Assembly (NCBI GenBank): GCA_903894655.1 | Contig: CAITQY010000209.1 | Span: 1-5,023 of the forward strand | Source: an uncultured Gemmatimonadota bacterium | Lineage (GTDB): Bacteria; Gemmatimonadota; Gemmatimonadetes; Gemmatimonadales; Gemmatimonadaceae | Direction: 5' to 3' | DNA: 5,023 nucleotides | Shown here: one piece after another, positions 1 to 5,023 of the stretch | Position numbering within the stretch: position 1 is the stretch's first letter | How the letters are laid out: every line of letters starts with the position of its first letter | Translations under genes and position numbers: made by a program | The notes under the pieces: generated by a model | The model's database searches: none | Told to the model about the DNA's origin: nothing | What the model saw: the letters and a program-made list of their open reading frames with translations, nothing else

Positions 1-14
1 CTTTGTGATGTTTC

Positions 15-36
15 CCTCTGAAGACAGAGGCGTTTT
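15..36 (+). terminator. Weak intrinsic terminator-like hairpin, plus strand
   Basis: CCTCTG (15-20) and CAGAGG (25-30) form a six-pair stem with an AAGA loop, followed on the plus strand by CGTTTTG. The stem is short and the T-run is only four bases. If real, it would end a plus-strand gene lying left of the window and convergent with the operon described here. On the minus strand the stem is followed by GAAAC, which does not fit a terminator for surf1. Confidence 0.35.
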
Positions 37-88
37 GCCTTGGAGTACGGGCTGGCGTAACGGCGGCAGGGGCCGTGAGCGTGTTAGT

Positions 89-164
89 TGTGCCGGTGGT
101 GTAACGGTGCGGAGGTCACACACTCGTGGGTCCGGATGGCACTGATCGTCACACCACCGGCACA
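89..164. repeat. 14-bp perfect inverted repeat in the intergenic region downstream of surf1
   Basis: TGTGCCGGTGGTGT (89-102) and its exact reverse complement ACACCACCGGCACA (151-164) are separated by 48 bases. After one A/C mismatch the inner flanks add about five weaker pairs (104-108 with 145-149, one of them G-T). Transcribed RNA from either strand could form a long hairpin. It lies about 80 bases beyond the surf1 stop, where a transcript end might be expected, but no T-run follows it on the minus strand, so it is not a standard intrinsic terminator. Confidence 0.75.
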
Positions 165-201
165 CTGTCGCATTCCCACCACAGCAATCGTGGCAGCGAC
201 C

Positions 202-257
202 GTACAGTCACTGGCGTGCAGTCACTGGCGTGCAGTCGCTGGCGCTCAGTCGCTGCG
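202..257. repeat. 14-bp tandem repeat (4 copies) spanning the surf1 stop codon
   Basis: Units are GTACAGTCACTGGC (202-215), GTGCAGTCACTGGC (216-229), GTGCAGTCGCTGGC (230-243) and a more divergent GCTCAGTCGCTGCG (244-257). The surf1 TGA (248-246) lies in the last unit, which as read from surf1 is the first one met; the other three lie downstream of the gene. The unit is not a multiple of three. The graded divergence from one end to the other suggests stepwise duplication. No function is evident. Confidence 0.9.
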
Positions 258-1064
258 AGTCCGTGCGGCCTGTTCGTTCTGTGCGTTGCCGAGGCCACCC
301 ATATCCCGGCCTGTTTCGTCGTCCGACACCGTTCCCCCGTTCGCACGCCCAGGGCCCCAGACGAATGCGGCAAAGCCCACCAGGAACACGAGCGCGAATC
401 CGAACCACTGCATCGCGTACGACTGGTGCGGTCCCTCCGACGGGCTCGGCGGCGGCACGCGCGCGGCCTTCGCGATGTCGTACATGGCCGTGTCTCCCAG
501 TGCGAGGAGCAGGAACGGCGCCAGCGGATCACCGGTGAGGGCGGCGATCGTGTCGCGGTCGAGCAGACGAACCGCGCGTGTCGCGGTCTGCATCTGCACC
601 GTACCCGGCGTGTGCGCGGGGAATGCGAGTACAAGCGCGTCGAGATCGAGCGTATCCTCTTCACGCGCCTGATCACGGTCAAACGTGCGGCCATCAGGAG
701 AATAGACGAAGCCGCGCAGCACCAGCACCGCGGTATCGCCCCACGCGCCATCGAGCGGTCGCACCGGCGTGAGCAGATGCACCCCCGGTGAGCCCGCCTG
801 CGAGCGCGTGGCGTGCACCACCTCGCCGGCGTAGTCGGCGACGCCGCGTATGTGCACACGACGCCAATGCGAGTCGGTGGTATCAACGCCCTGCAGCAAG
901 GAGACGCTCACCATGGGCATCGTCCCGCGCGCGAGCACGATCGCGTTCTGTGCACGCCGCTGGGTGAGCCGGTCCAGCTGCCAGATCCCGAGCCGAATGC
1001 ACACGCCGGCGGCCAAGACCGTGAGCACGCCGAACAGCACCGTGTTCTTGCGGTGACGACTCAT
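246..1064 (-). CDS. SURF1-family cytochrome c oxidase assembly protein
   Basis: A 272-residue inner-membrane protein with the two-helix SURF1 layout. The first membrane segment is at about 8-24 and runs into RLGIWQLDRLTQRRAQN (24-40), the family's G-x-W-Q-x-x-R signature. The central periplasmic domain has WRRVHIRGVADY (67-78), GVHLLTPVRPLDG (94-106) and VLVLRGFVYSPDG (113-125). The second membrane segment, HQSYAMQWFGFALVFLVGF (213-231), matches the conserved H-x-x-Y-A-x-Q-W-F block. SURF1 proteins help insert haem into aa3-type cytochrome oxidase. The start codon overlaps the glgB stop in ATGA with no Shine-Dalgarno, so translation is probably coupled to glgB. Residues 237-272 form a hydrophilic, low-complexity tail beyond the family core, and the stop codon lies inside a 14-bp tandem repeat. 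No oxidase subunit or haem synthesis gene is in the window, so its partner must be encoded elsewhere. Confidence 0.92.
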   Translation of the reverse strand: MSRHRKNTVLFGVLTVLAAGVCIRLGIWQLDRLTQRRAQNAIVLARGTMPMVSVSLLQGVDTTDSHWRRVHIRGVADYAGEVVHATRSQAGSPGVHLLTPVRPLDGAWGDTAVLVLRGFVYSPDGRTFDRDQAREEDTLDLDALVLAFPAHTPGTVQMQTATRAVRLLDRDTIAALTGDPLAPFLLLALGDTAMYDIAKAARVPPPSPSEGPHQSYAMQWFGFALVFLVGFAAFVWGPGRANGGTVSDDETGRDMGGLGNAQNEQAARTRSD

Positions 1065-3469
1065 GATTCGGGTGTCGTGGGTGTGCGCGTCCCCTTCGAC
1101 GTACGCGGAGCCTTCGCGGCCTTCGCGGCCTTCGCGGCTTTGGACGGCTTCTCCTTCTTCGTCCGCGTCTTGTCTGAGTCAGACCGCGCGGTGTCACGAA
1201 CCGCTCGATCGGCCAACACATCGAGTATGGCGCGCGCCTCCGGCTGCTGGGCTGGCAGCAGCACCACGATGCTCAGCGGCGGCAACGACACGGTGACCGA
1301 TTGCGGGAAGCCATGATAGGGCACCAACTCCGCTTCCGCTGTATCCGCCACGGCGTATCCGCTGCCTCCAAACGGGGTCGCGTCGGAGTTGAGCACGACG
1401 TGATAGGTGCCCATCGCCGGCGCGCCCAAGCGGTACGCTTCGCGCGGCACCGGCGTGAGATTGAGCACCACGATCGCGTGCGACGACCCATCGTACCGCG
1501 CGTACGACAGCACCGACTGTTCCTTGTCGGACACGTCGATCCAGCCAAAGCCTGATGGCTCATGGTCGCGCCGCCAAAAGCACGAATGCTGACGGTAGAG
1601 GGCGCCGAGCGACTCCATGAACGCCATCAACCCCTGACGGCGGGCGTCGCCCATCAGATGCCACTCAAGACTGATGTCGTGATTCCACTCGTGATGCGAC
1701 CCAAGCTCCGTGCCCATGAAGAACAGCGACTTGCCGGGACGCGTGATCGAGTAGCCGATGATGGCACGAAGATTGGCGAAGCGCTGCCACACATCCCCAG
1801 GCATCTTTTCGAGCAGCGATTTTTTGAGGTGCACCACTTCATCGTGCGACAGCGGATTCATGAACCGTTCGCTGTACTCGTACATCATGGCGAACGTGAG
1901 CTTATCGTGCGCGCCCTTGCGGAAGAAGGGATCGACTTTGAAGTAGTCGAGCGTGTCGTGCATCCATCCCATGTTCCACTTCAGCGTGAAACCGAGTCCA
2001 CCCTCGCTGATGGGATGCGTGACTTTCGGCCACGACGTGCTCTCCTCAGCCACCGTGATCACGCCCGGGTGCAGCGAATGCACGGCATGATTCAGCTGCT
2101 TGAGGAACGACACCGCTTCCAGGTTTTCGCGACCACCGAACCGGTTGCGGAGCCACTCACCCGCCTCGCGTCCGTAGTCGAGATACAGCATGGAGGCGAC
2201 CGCATCGACCCGCAGTCCGTCGATATGGAACTCCTCGATCCAGTACAGCGCATTCGCCAGGAGAAAGTTGCGCACTTCATGGCGCGCATAATTGAAAATA
2301 TGCGTGCCCCACTCGGGGTGATCGCCGAGTCGCGGATCCTCGTGCTCGTAGCAGGCCGTCCCATCGAACCGGCGTAGCGCCCAATCGTCGTTCGGAAAAT
2401 GCGCCGGCACCCACTCCAGCAGCACGCCGACGCCCGCCTCGTGCATCGTATCCACGAACGCGCGGAAATCATCGGGCGTCCCATGACGCGACGTTGGGGC
2501 GAAATAGCCGCCGACCTGATAGCCCCACGATCCACCGAACGGATGTTCGAGCACGGGCAGCAGCTCGACGTGCGTGAACCCCATGCGCTTCACATGCTCG
2601 GCTAATCGCGGCGCGAGCTCGCGATACGTGAGCAGGCGATTGTGCTCCCCACGCATCCACGACCCGAGGTGCACTTCGTACACGAGCATCGGTTCGCGCA
2701 GCGGGTCGGCATCGGCGCGCTGGGCCAGCCAGGCGCCGTCGTTCCACTCGTACGTACCACGCGCCTGCACGATCGATGCGTGTCCCGGACCCGGCTCCAT
2801 CTTGAACGCGTACGGATCGGTCTTCACGCGCAGCGACCCGCTTGGCGACCCGCTTGGCGACCCGCTTGGCGACCCGCTCGGCGACCGGATTTCGAATTTG
2901 TACAGCGTTTCCGCGCCCACACCGGGCACGAACAACTCGAACACGCCGCTGGCGCCGAGGCGCCGCATCTGATGCGCCCGTCCGTCCCAGTCGTTGAACA
3001 CGCCGATCACCGACACGCGCGTGGCGTTCGGCGCCCACACCGCGAACGACGTGCCGGCCACGCCGTCGATCGCGCACACGTGCGCCCCCAGCTTCTCCCA
3101 CAGCCGAAGATGCCGTCCCTCGTTGAAGAGATGGAGATCCATCTCCCCGAGGGTGGGAAGAAAGCGGTACGGATCATCGCGTAGCACCATGCGCCCATCG
3201 CCAAACGTGATCTCGAGGCGATATGACATCGGGGCGGTACGATCGCTCAGGAAGAGCCCGAACAACCCATGTTCGTCACGCGTCATGGGCCAACGCTGCT
3301 CACCGAGCACCACCGCGATGGACGCCGCGTTGGGTTGAAAGGCGCGGATCGCGACCCCGTCCACACCATCGAGGGTGATCGGATGCGCGCCCAGCACGTC
3401 GTGCGGCAGGGCGGATTCGCCTCGAACGAGCCGCAGCGCAGCGTCGGTTGATGCAGTCGGCACAGTCAT
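1061..3469 (-). CDS. glgB: 1,4-alpha-glucan branching enzyme (GH13, GlgB type)
   Basis: An 802-residue cytoplasmic enzyme that cuts alpha-1,4 glucan chains and re-attaches them as alpha-1,6 branches in glycogen synthesis. Two N-terminal beta-sandwich modules (about 20-110 and 125-225, the second with FAVWAPNATRVSVIGVFNDW) precede the GH13 barrel, which starts near YEVHLGSW (264-271), and a C-terminal beta domain ending near 742. From about 317 to 543 the protein aligns by eye with E. coli GlgB at a constant offset of 17: Tyr317 (Tyr300), Arg420 (Arg403), nucleophile Asp422 (Asp405), acid/base Glu475 (Glu458), His542-Asp543 (His525-Asp526). Two oddities: region I reads EWVPAHF with Glu352 where E. 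coli has Asp335, and SHDEVVH is followed by Leu548, not Gly. It is longer than E. coli GlgB (728) through a Ser-Pro-Ser-Gly tract (196-211) and a basic tail (743-802). The start has no strong Shine-Dalgarno but a promoter-like -10 lies six bases upstream. The TGA stop overlaps the surf1 ATG. Confidence 0.96.
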   Translation of the reverse strand: MTVPTASTDAALRLVRGESALPHDVLGAHPITLDGVDGVAIRAFQPNAASIAVVLGEQRWPMTRDEHGLFGLFLSDRTAPMSYRLEITFGDGRMVLRDDPYRFLPTLGEMDLHLFNEGRHLRLWEKLGAHVCAIDGVAGTSFAVWAPNATRVSVIGVFNDWDGRAHQMRRLGASGVFELFVPGVGAETLYKFEIRSPSGSPSGSPSGSPSGSLRVKTDPYAFKMEPGPGHASIVQARGTYEWNDGAWLAQRADADPLREPMLVYEVHLGSWMRGEHNRLLTYRELAPRLAEHVKRMGFTHVELLPVLEHPFGGSWGYQVGGYFAPTSRHGTPDDFRAFVDTMHEAGVGVLLEWVPAHFPNDDWALRRFDGTACYEHEDPRLGDHPEWGTHIFNYARHEVRNFLLANALYWIEEFHIDGLRVDAVASMLYLDYGREAGEWLRNRFGGRENLEAVSFLKQLNHAVHSLHPGVITVAEESTSWPKVTHPISEGGLGFTLKWNMGWMHDTLDYFKVDPFFRKGAHDKLTFAMMYEYSERFMNPLSHDEVVHLKKSLLEKMPGDVWQRFANLRAIIGYSITRPGKSLFFMGTELGSHHEWNHDISLEWHLMGDARRQGLMAFMESLGALYRQHSCFWRRDHEPSGFGWIDVSDKEQSVLSYARYDGSSHAIVVLNLTPVPREAYRLGAPAMGTYHVVLNSDATPFGGSGYAVADTAEAELVPYHGFPQSVTVSLPPLSIVVLLPAQQPEARAILDVLADRAVRDTARSDSDKTRTKKEKPSKAAKAAKAAKAPRTSKGTRTPTTPES
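1110..1136. repeat. 9-bp tandem repeat (3 copies) in the 3' end of glgB
   Basis: Three perfect copies of GCCTTCGCG lie at 1110-1118, 1119-1127 and 1128-1136, followed by a degenerate fourth (GCTTTGGAC). On the coding strand they give Lys-Ala-Ala repeats within the KAAKAAKAAKAP part of the GlgB tail. The repeat is in frame, so copy-number changes would alter only tail length. Confidence 0.9.
2833..2886. repeat. 12-bp tandem repeat (4 copies plus a partial) inside glgB
   Basis: The unit GCGACCCGCTTG occurs at 2833-2844, 2845-2856, 2857-2868 and 2869-2880 (the last with one change, C for T at position 11), followed by a partial GCGACC. Because the unit is a multiple of three, it adds Ser-Pro-Ser-Gly in frame (GlgB residues 196-211). 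The tract sits between YKFEIR and LRVKTDPYAF, a strand-loop-strand position in the second N-terminal module where other GlgB proteins have a short turn. The near identity of copies indicates recent slippage duplication. Confidence 0.95.
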
Positions 3470-3504
3470 GCGTGAAGTATATCCCCCGAGGCGATTCGCG
3501 TCAG
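3470..3504 (-). promoter_or_regulatory. Putative sigma-70-type promoter giving a leaderless glgB transcript
   Basis: On the minus strand there is a -10-like TATACT (3481-3476, five of six consensus bases) and a -35-like CTGACG (3504-3499, four of six) separated by exactly 17 bases. With the usual spacing, transcription would start at 3469, the A of the glgB ATG. The -35 element overlaps the stop codon of the DUF72 gene. A GGGGG run about 14 bases before the ATG is a poor and distant Shine-Dalgarno, which favours leaderless translation or readthrough from upstream. This is seen by eye only; the sigma factor consensus of this organism is unknown. Confidence 0.4.
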
Positions 3505-4313
3505 AAGAGCGATGGCTGATCCCCGATCGACTGCGGGTCCACGGTTGGCAGCCCGAGCCGTTCCTGTAGCATCCGCACCGATGCCGGGCCGTGTCCGGCG
3601 AAGTGATTGTTCACGAATCCAAAGACCTCACGCACCTGGGCCTGCAGCACCGGGATCATGTGGCTCCACGCGTCAAGCTCGGCACTCCGATCCACCTGCA
3701 GTCGCGAATAGTCCACGATGGCCCGATCGGGACCCATCCAGCGCAGGTACGCGAAATCGGCCGTCGGCTGCTCACACAGCTTGAGCAGCCACTCTCGCGG
3801 AATCCATCGCCCATCGCTGAGGGCGAGGGCCACACCGTGACGCCTCAGCAGCGCGAGCGTACCCTTGCGCACCCAGGACGCCTGACGGAACTCCACTGCG
3901 AAACGGAGATCGGTTGGCAGGGCCGGCAGAAAGGCGGCGAAGGCGTCGATTTCCGACGGCGAGAAGTCAGGCCCGCATTGAATCAGAATCGGTCCGAGCC
4001 GCGGCCCCAACTCGCGCATCCGATCAGCAAACGCATGCAGTACGTCAACGGCATCCACAAAGCGCCGCTCGTGCGTGATCTCCTGCGGAAGCTTGCAGGT
4101 GAAGGTGAACTCGGGCGGTGTGCGAGCAGCCCAGCCGCGCACAGTGCTCGCCGGCGGAATCGCGTAAAACGTGGAGTCGATCTCCACGGCGTCGAACGCC
4201 CGCGTGAACGTGCGCAGAAAGTTCACCGGACGTGTCCCCTCCGGATAGAACGGCCCCACCCAAGCCGGATAATTCCAGCCTTGCGTCCCCAAGCGGAGTC
4301 GAGCCGGACACAT
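3501..4313 (-). CDS. DUF72 (YecE-like) TIM-barrel protein
   Basis: A 270-residue protein of normal length for the DUF72 family. The family hallmarks appear in order: LRLGTQGWNYPAWVGPFYPEG (6-26), VEIDSTFY (43-50), FTCKLPQEITHERRF (71-85), GPILIQCGPDF (107-117), RFAVEFRQASW (137-147), ADFAYLRWMGP (185-195) and VFGFVNNHFAGHGPASVRML (230-249). No signal peptide or membrane segment is seen, so it should be cytoplasmic. The family has a TIM-barrel fold and no firmly established biochemical role; structural comparison of a Thermotoga member has suggested similarity to endonuclease IV. The last five residues, QPSLF, resemble a beta-clamp binding peptide. The ATG overlaps the stop of the upstream gene by one base (TAATG) and has no clear Shine-Dalgarno sequence, so translation probably depends on coupling. 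The start is supported because the family motif begins six residues in. Family assignment is secure; function is open. Confidence 0.93.
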   Translation of the reverse strand: MCPARLRLGTQGWNYPAWVGPFYPEGTRPVNFLRTFTRAFDAVEIDSTFYAIPPASTVRGWAARTPPEFTFTCKLPQEITHERRFVDAVDVLHAFADRMRELGPRLGPILIQCGPDFSPSEIDAFAAFLPALPTDLRFAVEFRQASWVRKGTLALLRRHGVALALSDGRWIPREWLLKLCEQPTADFAYLRWMGPDRAIVDYSRLQVDRSAELDAWSHMIPVLQAQVREVFGFVNNHFAGHGPASVRMLQERLGLPTVDPQSIGDQPSLF

Positions 4314-5023
4314 TAACGATACGTCTCGAAGAATCCGCGGCCGCGGCCGCTGAGTACACGACCGCGGACGCGACCTTCGAGCCGCGCCTCACCGGCCATC
4401 TGCACGAACCACGGCCTGCGTAGGGCCCGCGCCGACTCGCTATCTCCCCGTTCCACCAATCCAATCCGGGTGTCCGTCGCCACCGCATCATCGACGGTCA
4501 ACGTCAGCCGCAGCGTATCAGTGCCGCGCACATCCATCAGCTCGGCCGTGGATGGCACCTTGAGGATACCGGTCGCCGTACGAATTTCGCGCGCATCATC
4601 ATAGCGAATCACGCGCGGCCGGAAGAGCGCGAGGAAGCCCTGCGCGTCGGTGACGTACACGAACAGCGGCGCGTTGCCACCGGCCGTGGCGCTAGCTGAG
4701 TCTTCCGGAGTGACGCGACCGTACAGCAACGTGTAGTCGCCGGCGCGGGCCGATCCCCATTCCCACGTCACGCCACGCCATCCGCCCCAGTTGTGATCGT
4801 GATACGCCTGTGCGTCGTCGAATTGTTCGCACACGCGGGCCACGCACAGTGAGCCGGTGGCGTCTGCGCGCAACGCCGGCACGGCGTACCCCGAGGTGAA
4901 ATCGCCGCTAACGAGTGTTGCCCCGGGAAAGTCCACCCGCGATGCGGGCGACACGACGAGATCGAGCGTGAGTGATGTGCCGGTGCCTTCTTCACGCACG
5001 TCGGCACGCACGGCATAGCGCCC
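4313..5023 (-). CDS. CrtC/AttH-like lipocalin-fold protein, C-terminal part (5' end outside the window)
   Basis: The reading frame is open to the window edge, giving 236 residues before a TAA stop. A GTG at 5011-5009 lies inside the open frame and is probably not the true start, because family members carry a further N-terminal lipocalin half. The key motif is AYHDHNWGGWRG (HDHNWG at 4801-4784), followed by VTWEWG and GDYTLLYGRV. This matches the pattern of carotenoid 1,2-hydratase (CrtC) and AttH-type proteins: a His-Asp-x-Asn-x-Gly signature, then a W-x-W-G strand. Before it, SGYAVPALRADATG fits the preceding beta strands; the end, GRGRGFFETYR, is a typical closing strand. CrtC itself adds water to the C-1,2 double bond of acyclic carotenoids, but relatives have other or unknown substrates, and no other carotenoid gene is visible here. 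The signal peptide region, if any, is not in the window. The fold family is fairly well supported; the substrate is not known. Confidence 0.6.
   Translation of the reverse strand, partial: GRYAVRADVREEGTGTSLTLDLVVSPASRVDFPGATLVSGDFTSGYAVPALRADATGSLCVARVCEQFDDAQAYHDHNWGGWRGVTWEWGSARAGDYTLLYGRVTPEDSASATAGGNAPLFVYVTDAQGFLALFRPRVIRYDDAREIRTATGILKVPSTAELMDVRGTDTLRLTLTVDDAVATDTRIGLVERGDSESARALRRPWFVQMAGEARLEGRVRGRVLSGRGRGFFETYR

Larger units (their letters stand above)
1..245. other. Noncoding region downstream of surf1
   Basis: No frame in this stretch gives a recognisable protein. It holds the terminator-like hairpin (15-36), the long inverted repeat (89-164) and most of the 14-bp tandem repeat (202-257). 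The density of repeats and the lack of coding character fit a 3' intergenic region, possibly between convergent genes. Confidence 0.6.

Noticed and set aside
89..164. Possible tRNA: 76 bases, paired ends, and a D-arm-like GTGGTGTAACGGT
   Set aside because: There is no T-arm (GGTTCRANTCC-like) sequence, no consistent anticodon stem, and the end pairing runs 14 bases rather than seven.
196..257. CRISPR array at the 14-bp direct repeats
   Set aside because: The units are directly adjacent with no spacers and are too short for CRISPR repeats.
149..886. A 245-codon minus-strand frame overlapping surf1 in another phase, and long plus-strand frames over 88-791
   Set aside because: The translations are Arg/Cys/Ser-rich with no domain pattern, typical of off-frame reading of GC-rich DNA.
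1562..2377. A 271-codon open frame on the plus strand opposite glgB
   Set aside because: It mirrors the glgB codons in a GC-rich gene, shows no recognisable domain, and the glgB frame carries all the catalytic motifs.
3591..4316. A 241-codon open frame on the plus strand opposite the DUF72 gene
   Set aside because: The minus-strand frame has clear DUF72 motifs along its full length; the antisense frame has no family features.
4335..4350. Palindromic CCGCGGCCGCGGCCGC just before the DUF72 start, holding two overlapping NotI sites
   Set aside because: It encodes the Gly-Arg-Gly-Arg part of the upstream protein's C-terminus and is explained by GC-rich Arg/Gly codons; a role as a coupling hairpin is possible but unsupported.

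Overview
This GC-rich bacterial window carries four protein genes, all on the minus strand, so they are read from the right edge to the left. In transcription order they are: the C-terminal 236 residues of a CrtC/AttH-type lipocalin-fold protein (5' end beyond the window), a DUF72 (YecE-like) TIM-barrel protein, a GlgB-type 1,4-alpha-glucan branching enzyme, and a SURF1-family cytochrome oxidase assembly protein. The organism looks like an aerobic, glycogen-making, high-GC bacterium. SURF1 implies a haem-copper oxidase and GlgB implies alpha-glucan storage. Gemmatimonadota is my best guess from overall protein character and base composition, but nothing in the window proves it.

Layout. 5023-4313: partial carotenoid 1,2-hydratase-like protein. 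4313-3501: DUF72 protein, whose ATG shares one base with the previous stop (TAATG). 3500-3470: a 31-base gap with a plausible sigma-70-type promoter whose predicted start falls on the A of the glgB ATG, so glgB may have a leaderless transcript. 3469-1061: glgB. 1064-246: surf1, joined to glgB by an ATGA overlap. 245-1: noncoding sequence with a 14-bp tandem repeat, a 14-bp inverted repeat spanning 76 bases, and a small terminator-like hairpin that fits the plus strand.

The tight junctions (TAATG, 31 bases, ATGA) suggest one transcription unit, possibly with an internal promoter before glgB. The functions do not form an obvious pathway: envelope or carotenoid-type lipocalin, unknown TIM barrel, glycogen branching, oxidase assembly. 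The pairing of glgB with surf1 is the least expected.

I see no mobile element, CRISPR array, RNA gene or clear new system. The most unusual points are in GlgB. The region I aspartate (E. coli Asp335) is replaced by Glu352. A 12-bp tandem repeat adds a Ser-Pro-Ser-Gly tract to a surface loop of the second N-terminal domain. The protein also ends in a 60-residue Lys/Ala/Thr-rich tail partly built from a 9-bp tandem repeat. With the 14-bp repeat at the surf1 stop codon, this makes three short tandem repeats in about 2.7 kb.
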